From the NCBI RefSeq assembly GCF_000250635.1, contig NC_016940.1, positions 2,528,001 through 2,592,000 of the forward strand: a stretch of 64,000 nt of DNA, written 5' to 3'. Every line of letters starts with the position of its first letter. Within the stretch, counting starts at the first letter, position 1. The translations under genes were made by a program, and so were the position numbers. The notes under the pieces were generated by a model. That model saw nothing but the letters and a program-made list of their open reading frames with translations. It was not told the DNA's origin and did not search any database. This document shows positions 1 through 8,235 of this stretch, piece by piece. This DNA is from Saprospira grandis str. Lewin. GTDB lineage: Bacteria; Bacteroidota; Bacteroidia; Chitinophagales; Saprospiraceae.

Positions 1-1064
1 GCGTAACTAACTACTATAATGTAGACAGCAAATCTTATCAGCCCGTACCCGGCGCCGAGCAGTCTATTATCTTGGACAATATCCGGGATAAGTCTGTAGT
101 TTGGGAAAACAGCGATGTTCAGCTACACGATATTGGAGACCAAGTGCTTTGCTTGGAGTTCCGTTCTTACCAAAACACTTTGGGAGAGGGTGTCGTTCGC
201 GGTGTCATGCAAGCTATTGAAATTGCTGAGCAAGGAGACTGGAGAGGTTTGGTGATTGGTAACAATGCCACGAACTTCTCTGTTGGGGCCAACTTGATGT
301 TGATTGCCCAGATGGCTTATGAGCAAGATTTTGATGAGCTCAATATGGCCATTCACGCTTTCCAGCAAATGAATATGCGCGTGCGCTATTCTAGCATTCC
401 CGTTGTAGTCGCTACTCAAGGATTCACCTTTGGTGGGGGTTGCGAAATGGCCATGCATGCCGATGCTGTCATTGCTTCTGCCGAATCTTATATCGGTTTG
501 GTTGAGGTAGGTGTTGGTTTGATCCCTGGTGGTGCTGGAACCAAAGAGTTTGCTCTCCGTGCCTCAGATAGCTTCCACAAAGAGGATGTATATGTTCCCA
601 AATTGATCGACCGTTTCAAAACGATCGCTATGGCTTCTGTGGCTACCTCTGCCCCCAAAGCCTTCAATGAAGGATACCTCCGTCATGGAATCGATCAAGT
701 ATCTGTAAATACGAGCCTCACGCTTCAAAAAGCGAAGCAAAAGGTGATTGCTTTGGCCAATGCAGGTTATGTACAGCCAGCTAGCCGCCATGATATCGAA
801 GTATTGGGCCGTGGTGGTCTAGGCGCACTTTATGTAGCTGCCGAAAGCCTCCGCCTAGGTCGCTATGCTAGCGATCACGATATCAAGATTGCCAAAAAAG
901 TAGCTTATGTGCTTTGTGGTGGAGATCTTTCTGCCCAGCAAAAAGTATCGGAGCAATATCTACTCGATATCGAAAGAGAGGCCTTCTTGCAGCTTTGTGG
1001 CGAGCAAAAGACCCTCGAGCGTATTCAGGCGATGCTCACCACCGGCAGACCTTTGCGTAACTAA
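1..1064 (+). CDS. FadN-like 3-hydroxyacyl-CoA dehydrogenase / enoyl-CoA hydratase, 3' part only
   Basis: The reading frame is open from base 3 to the stop at 1062-1064 with no start in the window, so the 5' part lies outside. The visible part is a crotonase (enoyl-CoA hydratase) domain. It shows an oxyanion-hole region (NFSVGANL), a GGGCEMAMHAD segment and the LVEVGVGLIPGGAGTKE segment with the catalytic-type glutamates. In Bacteroidota and Bacillus FadN proteins the NAD-binding hydroxyacyl-CoA dehydrogenase domain is N-terminal and the hydratase is C-terminal, which fits. It would hydrate and oxidise acyl-CoA intermediates in beta-oxidation. The thiolase gene follows 48 bp downstream on the same strand, as in fadN-fadA operons. 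The dehydrogenase half is inferred, not seen. Confidence 0.85.
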   Translation, partial: VTNYYNVDSKSYQPVPGAEQSIILDNIRDKSVVWENSDVQLHDIGDQVLCLEFRSYQNTLGEGVVRGVMQAIEIAEQGDWRGLVIGNNATNFSVGANLMLIAQMAYEQDFDELNMAIHAFQQMNMRVRYSSIPVVVATQGFTFGGGCEMAMHADAVIASAESYIGLVEVGVGLIPGGAGTKEFALRASDSFHKEDVYVPKLIDRFKTIAMASVATSAPKAFNEGYLRHGIDQVSVNTSLTLQKAKQKVIALANAGYVQPASRHDIEVLGRGGLGALYVAAESLRLGRYASDHDIKIAKKVAYVLCGGDLSAQQKVSEQYLLDIEREAFLQLCGEQKTLERIQAMLTTGRPLRN

Positions 1065-1112
1065 GCCGAGCGACTCATTATTATTTCAGACTTTAAAGAT
1101 GCTAATATAAAT

Positions 1113-2282
1113 ATGGATGCATATATCGTAGCGGGCTATCGTACCGCTGTAGGACGTGCCAAGAAAGGAGGTTTTCGCTTTATGCGCTCTGATGATTTGG
1201 CCGTAGAGGTAATCCAACACCTCCTCAAAAAAGTAGAAGGCGTAGAAGCCGATATGGTAGATGATGTTTTGGTAGGTTGCGCCAACCCCGAAGGGGAGCA
1301 GGGCCTCCAAATCGGTCGCCAAATTTCTATGCGCGCCCTAAGCAAATCAGTAGCTGGGGTAACCGTAAACCGCTATTGTGCTTCTGGCCTCGAAACAATT
1401 GCTATGGCTACCGCTAAGATTAAGGCCGGTATGGGCCATATCTTTGTGGCCGGTGGTGCCGAGAGCATGAGCATGATTCCCATGACGGGCTATAAGTTGG
1501 CCCCCAACTATAATGTAGCTTCTACTACTCCCGATTATTTGGTGGGTATGGGACTTACTGCCGAGGCGGTGAGCAATAAATACAATATTTCTAGAGAGGA
1601 CCAAGATGAGTTCGCCTACCTTTCTCATGTGAAGGCCGCCAAAGCTTTGGATGAAGGCTATTTCAATGATCAGATTGTCCCTGTAGATGTTCAGGAGGTT
1701 TATGTAGAAAATGGCCAGCGCAAAGAACGTAGCTTTACTGTTGCCCAGGATGAAGGCGTGCGCCGTAGCACTACTCCCGAGGCTTTGGCTAAATTGCGTC
1801 CCGTTTTTGCCCAAGGAGGTAGCGTTACCGCAGGTAACTCTTCTCAAACTTCTGATGGAGCTGCCTTCGTTTTGGTGGTTTCTGAAGAAATGGTCAAGCA
1901 ACTCAATCTACAACCTATCGCTCGCCTAGCCGCCTGCGCCGTAGGTGGTGTAGAGCCCTTGTATATGGGTATTGGTCCCTGCGTGGCCATCCCCAAAGCA
2001 CTCAAGCAAGCTGGTTTGCAGTTGGGCGATATCGACCAAATTGAATTGAATGAGGCTTTTGCCGCTCAATCTTTGGCCGTTATCCGCGAGGCGGGCCTAG
2101 ATCCCAATATCGTGAACGTCAATGGAGGCGCTATCGCTCTTGGCCACCCCTTGGGATGTACCGGCGCGAAGTTGTCGATCCAACTCCTCAACGAAATGCG
2201 TCGCCGTAACCAAAAATACGGTATGGTGACTGCCTGTGTTGGTGGTGGACAAGGTATTGCGGGTATCTACGAGCTACTCTAG
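1113..2282 (+). CDS. fadA: Acetyl-CoA C-acyltransferase (3-ketoacyl-CoA thiolase)
   Basis: 389 residues, the usual size for a thiolase. The nucleophilic cysteine lies in NRYCASGLE near residue 90. The catalytic histidine is in GHPLGCTGA and the second cysteine in TACVGGGQG near the C terminus; [11 protein letters not shown] is another family block. It cleaves 3-ketoacyl-CoA to acetyl-CoA and a shortened acyl-CoA in the cytoplasm, the last step of beta-oxidation. It follows the FadN-like gene by 48 bp and is probably co-transcribed with it. A clear hairpin terminator lies just after the stop. Confidence 0.96.
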   Translation: MDAYIVAGYRTAVGRAKKGGFRFMRSDDLAVEVIQHLLKKVEGVEADMVDDVLVGCANPEGEQGLQIGRQISMRALSKSVAGVTVNRYCASGLETIAMATAKIKAGMGHIFVAGGAESMSMIPMTGYKLAPNYNVASTTPDYLVGMGLTAEAVSNKYNISREDQDEFAYLSHVKAAKALDEGYFNDQIVPVDVQEVYVENGQRKERSFTVAQDEGVRRSTTPEALAKLRPVFAQGGSVTAGNSSQTSDGAAFVLVVSEEMVKQLNLQPIARLAACAVGGVEPLYMGIGPCVAIPKALKQAGLQLGDIDQIELNEAFAAQSLAVIREAGLDPNIVNVNGGAIALGHPLGCTGAKLSIQLLNEMRRRNQKYGMVTACVGGGQGIAGIYELL

Positions 2283-2304
2283 ATTAAGGAATACTTATAA
2301 TATT

Positions 2305-2341
2305 GAAAGACCTGCTCCTGCTCTGGAGTAGGTCTTTTTCT
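2305..2341 (+). terminator. Intrinsic terminator after fadA
   Basis: Hairpin with arms AAGACCTGCTCC and GGAGTAGGTCTT (one mismatch) followed by a run of T. It closes the fadN-fadA unit, and a GC-rich repeat begins about 16 bp later. Confidence 0.85.
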
Positions 2342-2356
2342 TTTTAATTTAGAATG

Positions 2357-2500
2357 TTTTGGGGCTTGCCCGCCCTGTGGGCGGGCCGGGCTGTGTCAGG
2401 GCTCGCAAGTCTGCTCGGCCCTGCGGCCTAACGGCCTTGGTCTGCGGCTGCGCCGCCCCCTTTTCCATCCCTAAGCCTGCGGCGGCTTCGCCGCCTGCTA
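2357..2500 (+). repeat. GC-rich modular repeat, copy 1 (forward)
   Basis: Begins TTTTGGGGCTTGCCC and contains the family core CTCGCAAGTCTGCTCGGCCC, a GGTCTGCGG block and the right-end CCATCCCTAAGCC. It sits between the convergent ends of fadA and a small minus-strand gene. A degenerate GGTTAAAACC hairpin follows at 2502-2535. Confidence 0.9.
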
Positions 2501-2577
2501 GCTGTGGCTGCAGGTTAAAACCAGCAGCCATACAACAGCGGTATTGCTCCACAATACTAGCAGAATGAGAGTTGCCT

Positions 2578-2778
2578 TTACTCTTTAAGCAAAACAAAGT
2601 AACCTGCCATATCTTTTGATTCTGTGCGTTTAACTTCGTTCAGCTTATAGCGGAGAGGATGAAAATCTTTGCCTTTCAGTTCTTTGATGTGTTTATTTAA
2701 GCGTTCTGTCAATTTTTGGCAGACCTCATTAACTGTACCTTCATTGTATGAATGTCTAAAAGTAGCTCTGAAAATCAA
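2578..2778 (-). CDS. Hypothetical small protein (66 aa)
   Basis: Not recognised. The predicted order is strand, long amphipathic helix (about residues 15-36), then two strands ending in GYFVLLKE, so it could be a small alpha/beta domain. The only internal methionine is near the C terminus, so translation would have to start at TTG (2776-2778) or the following ATT. This start overlaps the TGA of the upstream 70-aa gene, so translational coupling is likely. It is the last gene of an A+T-rich minus-strand cassette and ends about 80 bp from GC-rich repeat 1. It could be a truncated remnant of a longer protein. Confidence 0.5.
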   Translation of the reverse strand: MIFRATFRHSYNEGTVNEVCQKLTERLNKHIKELKGKDFHPLRYKLNEVKRTESKDMAGYFVLLKE

Positions 2779-2987
2779 TTGTGTAGCCTTGTAGTAGTTG
2801 AAATAAAAGTTGTAAGTTCTTCTTTTTGTTGTACGTAAAAACTTAATTGCTCAGATAATTCTTTATCTAAAGGGTTGCTTATTTCTTGTTTGCGAAGCTT
2901 GTGTACAAGTTTTTTGTAATTTTCTTGCTCCTCCTTGAAGGCAAGCAAAATTTTACTTATTTCCGCTAATATTTCTTTTTTGTCCAT
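2775..2987 (-). CDS. Hypothetical coiled-coil protein (70 aa)
   Basis: ATG start. The sequence is rich in K, E and Q, with heptad-like spacing of L and I over residues 5-60, so it is probably a helical, coiled-coil protein without a signal peptide or membrane segment. It overlaps the end of the lipoprotein gene upstream (2966-2987) and the start of the 66-aa gene downstream, which indicates one transcription unit. No family recognised. Confidence 0.55.
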   Translation of the reverse strand: MDKKEILAEISKILLAFKEEQENYKKLVHKLRKQEISNPLDKELSEQLSFYVQQKEELTTFISTTTRLHN

Positions 2988-3715
2988 GACTTTATTTTTA
3001 TGGTGCTGGTTAGGTAAGAAGATTCTATGAATTGCTTTGGTAATGAATCCATTTTTTTTGATATACTATCAGCCAATATATAAGATCCCGTATCGTTTTG
3101 AATATATGAAAATATGTAATCGCCATTCATATGAAAATATGACTTTCTGATTATATGAGCTGACTCGCTATCTAGTTTTTTATTGAATTCGTTTTCTATT
3201 ATAGTAGGGATGACTTTAGGGTCAAAGCTAAGCCCTCTATCTTCCTTTGTATTGCTTCTCATAGAAATTGATTTATTAGAAGCATAGTTGTCTTTAGGGA
3301 TATATTCCATTAATAGATATTCTTTTAGAGGAATGTTTTTTGGATTAAAAAGATCTAATCCTCGGAAAGAATCAATGGCTATAGAATAATCTTTGGAAGT
3401 AGTAACGGATTTTAAAAATTCAAATCCACTAGAACTGTAGGTCGAAGTTTCTTTATAGATACTTATACGCGCACTACTAGAGTCCTTCTTTGGGGAGTAT
3501 ACCATTAGCCCTACTTCTAGTGTATCATTTTCAAATTTGCTGCTAGATAGCCTTGTAATCTTCCCATCGGTCCAAGTTGTATCGCCCTCAACAATAGGTT
3601 CGGCTAGACTATCCTTAGCTGTAGTTTTTTGAGGGGGTTCCTCTCCACAGCTACTGAAAAATAAAAAGCCACTCATGCTTAGCAGAAGCAAGCTCATTTT
3701 AGATAGATATTCCAT
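2966..3715 (-). CDS. Putative lipoprotein, unknown function
   Basis: 249 residues from the ATG at 3715. An in-frame ATG at 3742 and one at 3697 are alternatives. I chose 3715 because it gives a lysine-containing n-region followed by a hydrophobic stretch and the lipobox FFSSC. The mature part starts CGEEPPQ, has a low-complexity acidic linker, then a domain with no motif I recognise. It would be lipid-anchored, probably in the outer membrane. The start overlaps the stop of the upstream coiled-coil gene by 17 bp. Codon use is visibly more A/T-rich than in neighbours outside the cassette, which suggests transfer. Confidence 0.65.
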   Translation of the reverse strand: MEYLSKMSLLLLSMSGFLFFSSCGEEPPQKTTAKDSLAEPIVEGDTTWTDGKITRLSSSKFENDTLEVGLMVYSPKKDSSSARISIYKETSTYSSSGFEFLKSVTTSKDYSIAIDSFRGLDLFNPKNIPLKEYLLMEYIPKDNYASNKSISMRSNTKEDRGLSFDPKVIPTIIENEFNKKLDSESAHIIRKSYFHMNGDYIFSYIQNDTGSYILADSISKKMDSLPKQFIESSYLTSTIKIKSWTKKKY

Positions 3716-4063
3716 AGTCTTTGAATTTAGTTTTAAGTTCATTTTTAAGTGATTGTAATTTATTCGAACTTTGGTTTAAGTCATTTAATAAAGTGCGGAG
3801 CTCTCCCCGCACTTCATCCAAACTCCCCTCTACCGTTCGGTTTTTTAAATGCTGTTTTAGATTAGCCACAATCTTAATGAGTCGAGGCTCTTTGGCCTTA
3901 GCTTCTGCTACAAAAGCGCTGTATTTCTGCTGTTTTTGCTCACTAATTTCTTGCAGTTTGTCTTGCAGGGATTTAGAGAGTTTTAGTAATCGAAGTGATA
4001 GTTGATAATGTCGCTCTTCAATTTTTTTAGCTCATCTAACTTAATTTTAGCTTTAAAAGCCAT
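3699..4063 (-). CDS. Coiled-coil protein with an apparent -1 frameshift
   Basis: From the ATG at 4061-4063 the frame reads MAFKAKIKLDELKK and then meets a stop after 26 codons. The next frame is open from just after this point to a stop at 3699-3701, and encodes about 105 residues of E/K/Q/L-rich coiled coil beginning IEERHYQLSLRLLKLSKS. That frame has no ATG near its beginning. The two frames join at CTA AAA AAA TTG (A7 run, about 4021-4027), which has the A_AAA_AAA form of a -1 slippery heptamer. A -1 shift, or one extra A, gives one continuous protein of about 120 residues. Programmed frameshifting, transcript slippage, a real mutation or a sequencing error are all possible. Confidence 0.5.
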
Positions 4064-4157
4064 ACGCTAAAGTTTTTACGGTTATTAGATACGACTAAGC
4101 TAACGGCTTTTTTTCGCAAACGCAAGTTATGTCTTAACGTTTATTCATTTTTTATTT

Positions 4158-4299
4158 TCTGGGGCTTGCCCGCCCGATGGGCGGGCCGGGCTGTTTCGCA
4201 GCTCGCTATTCGCTCGGCCCTGCGCGGGCTATGCCCGCTTGGTCTGGCCTACGGCCACTGCTGTCCATCCCTAAGCCTGCGGCCCTGCGGGCCTTTTTA
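4158..4299 (+). repeat. GC-rich modular repeat, copy 2 (forward)
   Basis: Starts TTCTGGGGCTTGCCC and ends with CCATCCCTAAGCC plus a GGCCCTGCGGGCC hairpin. The core has GCTCGCTATTCGCTCGGCCC. It lies upstream of the A+T-rich cassette, so the cassette has a copy of this repeat on each side. Confidence 0.9.
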
Positions 4300-4319
4300 C
4301 TGTAGGTTGAAACCTACAG
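4300..4319. repeat. GGTTGAAACC hairpin element
   Basis: CTGTAG-GTTGAAAC-CTACAG, a near-perfect palindrome abutting GC-rich repeat 2. It is one of at least eight such hairpins in the window with a constant core and different paired arms. Confidence 0.8.
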
Positions 4320-4350
4320 CAACAGTGGTATTGCTTCGCAATGCTTATAA

Positions 4351-4370
4351 ATGAGGGTGGAAACCCTCAT
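4351..4370. repeat. GGT-GAAACC hairpin element
   Basis: ATGAGGGT-GG-AAACCCTCAT, related to the previous hairpin with arms changed to TGAGG/CCTCA. A small hairpin GGTATTGCTTCGCAATGC lies between the two. Confidence 0.75.
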
Positions 4371-4404
4371 GAAGTTAACGTCATCCTTTAGAGGGTAAGG
4401 CCAG

Positions 4405-4475
4405 CTATATGAACAGTGGAGGCCCTTTAGGGCTGACTCCATTGGATTAGCCTAGGGGCTTGTCCCTAGGCGATG
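4405..4475 (+). repeat. CCTAGG-hairpin repeat, copy A
   Basis: Contains GCCCTTTAGGGC-like and CCTAGGGGCTTGTCCCTAGG hairpins. A near-identical copy in inverted orientation lies at about 38914-38972, and the CCTAGG half recurs at 39057-39082 and, degenerated, at 8236-8258. Confidence 0.75.
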
Positions 4476-4487
4476 AACAGCAGGCGG

Positions 4488-4641
4488 CAAAGCCGCCGCA
4501 AAGGAGCGAAGCGACTGGCCTAGCGATGCGGCGGGGTGGCCGTTAGGCCAGACCGAGCCAGCTTGCTGGCGAAGGGCCGAGCAGACCTGCGAGCCCCAAA
4601 GCGTAGCGCCGACGACCGAAGGGAGGCGGAGGCCCCAAAAA
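4488..4641 (-). repeat. GC-rich modular repeat, copy 3 (reverse)
   Basis: Reverse orientation: GGCCTAGCGATG end first, then GGCCAGACCGAGCC, GGGCCGAGCAGACCTGCGAG and finally GGAGGCCCCAAAAAAA. It lies just upstream of the M48 protease gene. Copies 2 and 3 and the hairpins fill the whole gap 4064-4706. Confidence 0.9.
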
Positions 4642-4706
4642 AATAAATCAGTTGCAGCTTTGGCTTAAATTCTGCAATTTTGCCCTACTCATCATTCCAA
4701 CAACTT

Positions 4707-6338
4707 ATGCAGTATTATCTACTTTTTGCCCTCTTCCTTTTGGGCTACTCCAATAGCTATGCGCAAAGCAAGGCGCAAGAAGCAAAAGCCGAAACTTGCG
4801 AAAAGGTCTATCGGGAAATTGCACAGGCCATTAATGACCCCCGCCCACTGCCGGCCTTTAATTTTATTTACCAAAAAGGCAGCAAGCCCTATTATAATGC
4901 TTACTATAATCCGCAAAATAACTCTATTAATTTCGGAGAAGGGATTTATGACCTGGCCCTAGAATTTGGCGCCGACTCCCTAAATGCCCTAGCCATGGTG
5001 CTGGGCCATGAACTGGCCCATTATTATAAGGACCACGGTTGGGGAATGTCTTTTGGTACCGCCAATGAAGACAGCGAAATCGCCGATAAGATTTATGAAA
5101 TGGAGCTGGACGAAACCCAACGCGCCCGCATGGAAGCCGAAGCCGATTATTTTGGTGGCCTTTTTGGCTATCTGGCAGGCTATAATACTCTAGAGGTAGG
5201 AGGGGAGTTTTATAGCCGCTTGTATGAGACGATCGGCCTGCCCGATTCGACCAAGGGCTACCCCAGCCGAAAAGACCGCATCGCCATCTGCGATAATTCT
5301 CAAAAGATGCTGCAAGACCTTTTGCCCCTTTTTCAAATGGCAAATTACTTGGCATTAATGGGACAAGAAGAACGGGCCGCCAGAGCCTACGCCCAACTGG
5401 CCCAACAGTTTCCAGGCCGAGCAATTTATAATAATGCAGCCGTGAATTTTCTGCTGGCCGCTCTCAAAGAATATAAGGCCGAAGATTTACCCTTTCAGTT
5501 GCCTTTGCAGCTAGAACTCCAAAGCCGATTGGAGCAAAATAGTAAGGGCAACCGCCAACCCAAAAAAGAACGCTTTCTGGCCCAAGCCCGCCAAATGCTA
5601 GATAAATCCCTACAGGTTTCGCCCAATTATGGACCCGCTTTACTCAATGAAATTATCTGGGCCCTGCTCAAAGAAGATCGAGATTTAGCCCTCTTTAAGG
5701 CTAAACGCCTGGCCAAAAATGAAGAGATGCCCGCCCATATTCAAGATAAAGCCCATCTCCTGATCGGAATTATTTTGGCCCAAAATGGAGAGGAAAAAGC
5801 CGCCAAAAAACAATTTAAACAATTGCGAAAAGCCCTGCCCGATTTGGCCGAGGCTAACCTCTCTGCCCTTAAATCTAAACGCTGGCAAGCCCGACAAGCC
5901 ACTAAACGCCAAGAGATTAGCGGAGAAGCCGAGCGCTATGACAAACTTCCCCTGGCCGAACTCCCTAGCTATTTTGAAAATAATCAACCCGACATCATCC
6001 AAATGATGGAACGCCAACAAGAGGATAGTCCCGAGTTGCTATTAATCGCTAGCCGATTGGAGCAAAAAGAGGCCCTGCTTTTGGCTAGCTACGGCCAAGC
6101 CAATGAAGAGGAAATCTGGGGCTTTTTGCAGTTTAATGCCGATTATCAGGGAGAAACCGCCCGCGGAATTAAAATCGGTAGCCGCCAAAGCGAAATCGAA
6201 AAATTATACGGCTTTGCCGCCAATAGCCTAAGTACGGGCAAGGGGAAGTTGCTCTATTATCCTTTGGCTGGACTCATTTTTAGTCTGGACCAAAATGGGC
6301 AGCTAGACCGTTGGTTGCAGTTTTCTAAATTGCAATAA
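4707..6338 (+). CDS. Secreted M48-family metalloprotease with C-terminal TPR-like region
   Basis: 543 residues from the ATG at 4707; an upstream in-frame TTG at 4680 is possible but would precede the signal peptide. Residues 1-20 are a hydrophobic signal peptide ending NSYAQ. The zinc motif HELAH is at about 101-105, and the third ligand lies in EAEADYFGG near residue 145, as in M48 peptidases (BepA/YfgC-like). The C-terminal two thirds are A/L/E-rich and helical, consistent with TPR-type repeats, followed by a small domain near the end. It probably acts in the periplasm on outer-membrane proteins. It is followed by the GT2 gene with one base between stop and start, so the two are co-transcribed. 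Confidence 0.85.
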   Translation: MQYYLLFALFLLGYSNSYAQSKAQEAKAETCEKVYREIAQAINDPRPLPAFNFIYQKGSKPYYNAYYNPQNNSINFGEGIYDLALEFGADSLNALAMVLGHELAHYYKDHGWGMSFGTANEDSEIADKIYEMELDETQRARMEAEADYFGGLFGYLAGYNTLEVGGEFYSRLYETIGLPDSTKGYPSRKDRIAICDNSQKMLQDLLPLFQMANYLALMGQEERAARAYAQLAQQFPGRAIYNNAAVNFLLAALKEYKAEDLPFQLPLQLELQSRLEQNSKGNRQPKKERFLAQARQMLDKSLQVSPNYGPALLNEIIWALLKEDRDLALFKAKRLAKNEEMPAHIQDKAHLLIGIILAQNGEEKAAKKQFKQLRKALPDLAEANLSALKSKRWQARQATKRQEISGEAERYDKLPLAELPSYFENNQPDIIQMMERQQEDSPELLLIASRLEQKEALLLASYGQANEEEIWGFLQFNADYQGETARGIKIGSRQSEIEKLYGFAANSLSTGKGKLLYYPLAGLIFSLDQNGQLDRWLQFSKLQ

Positions 6339-6339
6339 T

Positions 6340-7458
6340 ATGCTCTATATCTACGGCTTAATCCTTTTCCTTAGCCTCGGCTACGGCGCATTAATGGCCA
6401 GCTATTGCTTTTTTTGGGCAAGGCTGGCCCCTTCTTTTTTACCCCCCAATTATCAGCCGAAAAAGAAGATTAGTATTGTCTTGGCGGCCCGAAATGAGGA
6501 GGAACATATCGAAAGCTGCCTCCGCTCTCTCTTGGCCCAAGATTATCCCCCCGAATTAATGGAGATTGTTCTGGTGGATGACCATTCTGAAGATACCACC
6601 CGCAGCATTGCCGAGAGTTTCCAAGACGACCGCCTGCAGATCATCGCTCTGCAAAAGGGCCTAGGCAAAAAAGCCGCTCTGGCCCAAGCTATTGCCGCCG
6701 CTCAAGGCGAATACCTGCTTTTTACCGATGCCGATTGCCAATTGCCCCCTCTTTGGGCCAAACAACTTTGCTTCCCGATGGAGCAAGAAAATATGCAGTT
6801 TGTGGCCGCTCCCGTCCTCTTTTCTTATCGAAATCGCTTTTTGGAAAAAGCCCAGGCCCTCGATTTTATGGGCATGATGGCCATCACGGGCGCTGGCATT
6901 AATGGCCAATATATGCGGATGTGCAATGGGGCCAATATGGCCTATCCCAAGGCCCGATATATCGAACTAAACGGCTTTGCTGGCATGGACCAGATTGCCT
7001 CTGGCGACGATATGCTCTTTTTGCAAAAAGTAGCCGAAAAATACCCCCAACAAATCGCTTTTGTCAAAAGCCTAGAGGCCGCCGTGCAAACTCCCGCCGT
7101 ACAAACTTATGCCGCTTTTTGGCGACAACGCCTCCGCTGGTCCTCCAAATCTGGGTCCTACAAAGACCGCCGAACCGAACTACAATTGGGCCTCGTTTGG
7201 GCCTTCTCTTGCTCCCTTTTTATCAGCAGTATCGCCCTGTTTTTCGGCTTTTCGCCCTATTGGGTCCTCGGCCAATGGGCCCTCAAAGCCCTAGCCGATT
7301 ACTGCCTGCTGTCTAGCGCTAGCCGCTTTTTTCAGCGCCGCCAACTCCTCCGCATTTTCTGGCCCGCCCTGCTGGCTCACCTGCTTTATATTGTGCTGGT
7401 CGGCACGGCCTCGCTTTTTCCACAAAATTACCAATGGAAAGGCCGTTCATGGCGATAA
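6340..7458 (+). CDS. Membrane-bound family 2 glycosyltransferase
   Basis: 372 residues. An N-terminal membrane helix (about 3-28) precedes a GT2 domain beginning ISIVLAARNEEEHI. The nucleotide-sugar-binding aspartates are in VLVDDHSED and FTDADCQ. A later acidic motif is in GDDMLF, and the RQRLRW box resembles the QxxRW of processive GT2 enzymes. Two to three membrane helices close the protein. It would transfer a sugar at the cytoplasmic membrane; the acceptor is unknown. The start is one base after the stop of the M48 gene. Confidence 0.85.
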   Translation: MLYIYGLILFLSLGYGALMASYCFFWARLAPSFLPPNYQPKKKISIVLAARNEEEHIESCLRSLLAQDYPPELMEIVLVDDHSEDTTRSIAESFQDDRLQIIALQKGLGKKAALAQAIAAAQGEYLLFTDADCQLPPLWAKQLCFPMEQENMQFVAAPVLFSYRNRFLEKAQALDFMGMMAITGAGINGQYMRMCNGANMAYPKARYIELNGFAGMDQIASGDDMLFLQKVAEKYPQQIAFVKSLEAAVQTPAVQTYAAFWRQRLRWSSKSGSYKDRRTELQLGLVWAFSCSLFISSIALFFGFSPYWVLGQWALKALADYCLLSSASRFFQRRQLLRIFWPALLAHLLYIVLVGTASLFPQNYQWKGRSWR

Positions 7459-7467
7459 GATGAAGGG

Positions 7468-7709
7468 GGTGGGCCTCCGCTGCGGCTTCGCCTTGCGGCG
7501 CTACGTTTACTCCCTATGGTCGTCGAACTGCGAACTAAAGTTCTTGTTGTCGCAGCTCGCTGATTTTTTGGGGCCTCCGCCCCCCTTCGGTCGTCGGCGC
7601 TACGCTTCAGGGCTCGCAGGTCTGCTCGGCCCTGCGGCCTGACGGCCTTGGTCTGCGGCTTCGCCACCCCCTTTCGCATCGCTAGGCCTGCGGCCCTTCG
7701 GGCCTGTAG
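7468..7709 (+). repeat. GC-rich modular repeat, copies 4 (nested pair, forward)
   Basis: Two left ends are joined. The first runs GGGCCTCCGCTGCGG through the GGTCGTCGAACTG...TTGTCGCAGCTCGCTG module. A second TTTTTTGGGGCCTCCG starts at about 7565 and runs through GCTCGCAGGTCTGCTCGGCC to CGCATCGCTAGGCC. It begins 10 bp after the GT2 stop codon. Confidence 0.85.
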
Positions 7710-7724
7710 GATGGATATATAGAC

Positions 7725-7744
7725 CTGCGGGTTGAAACCCGCAG
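7725..7744. repeat. GGTTGAAACC hairpin element
   Basis: CTGCGG-GTTGAAAC-CCGCAG. The core is constant while the arms differ from the copies at 4300 and 60443. Confidence 0.8.
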
Positions 7745-7745
7745 C

Positions 7746-8006
7746 CAGATTAGGTCCCAATTAGCAAGCTTTTAGCGCTCCCATGGCTTGCAGCTTAAAA
7801 GCCGCAAGACCTGAAAACTGAATGCTTTCGCCTATCTCCAATGAAGCCGGGGCTTTTAAGCCGCTGCGGCGAACAAAATGATGGCCCAACAAGATTGGCT
7901 GCGGCCTTTAGGCTGCAGAAACAGGATTTTCGCCCCCAAATGTTAGGGAATTGTTAAAAATGAAAATAATGTAACAAAATCAAAAAGGGTAAAAGTTCGG
8001 TATTTT
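7746..8006. other. Non-coding stretch with small inverted repeats
   Basis: No credible gene on either strand. It holds several short dyads (around GGCTTGCAGCTTAAAAGCC and GGCTGCGGCCTTTAGGC) and then an A+T-rich tract. A hairpin AGTTCGGTA-TTT-TACCGAACT (7994-8014) leads directly into the tandem array. Confidence 0.6.
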
Positions 8007-8229
8007 ACCGAACTAGTTCACCTCCGCACCGAACTGGTTTACCTCCAGACCGAACTGGTTTACCTCCGCACCGAACTGGTTTACCTCCGCACCGAACTAG
8101 TTTACCTCCGCACCGAACTGGTTTACCTCCAGACCGAACTAGTTTACCTCCGCACCGAACTAGTTTACCTCCGCATCGAACTGGTTTACCTCCGCACCGA
8201 ACTAGTTTACCTCCAGACCGAACTGGTTT
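8007..8229 (+). repeat. 21-bp tandem array, 10 full copies plus a partial
   Basis: The units start at 8007 and every 21 bp after that, reading ACCGAACTRGTTTACCTCCRS. Two positions toggle: AACTAGTT versus AACTGGTT, and CTCCGC versus CTCCAG. The last copy (8217) breaks off after 13 bases. The AACTAGTT octamer is a perfect dyad. Because 21 is divisible by 3 the array is open in several frames, but I do not think it is translated. Confidence 0.97.
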
Positions 8230-8235
8230 GCTAAA

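Noticed and set aside
2357-2568. Open frames inside GC-rich repeats (here and in other copies)
   Set aside because: GC-rich repeats have few stops. The predicted peptides (R, A, G, P-rich) recur in every copy in any frame and carry no family signal.
3721-4005. 94-codon plus-strand frame
   Set aside because: Shadow of the minus-strand coiled-coil gene, with a composition rich in C, S and F, as expected from antisense of E/K-rich codons.
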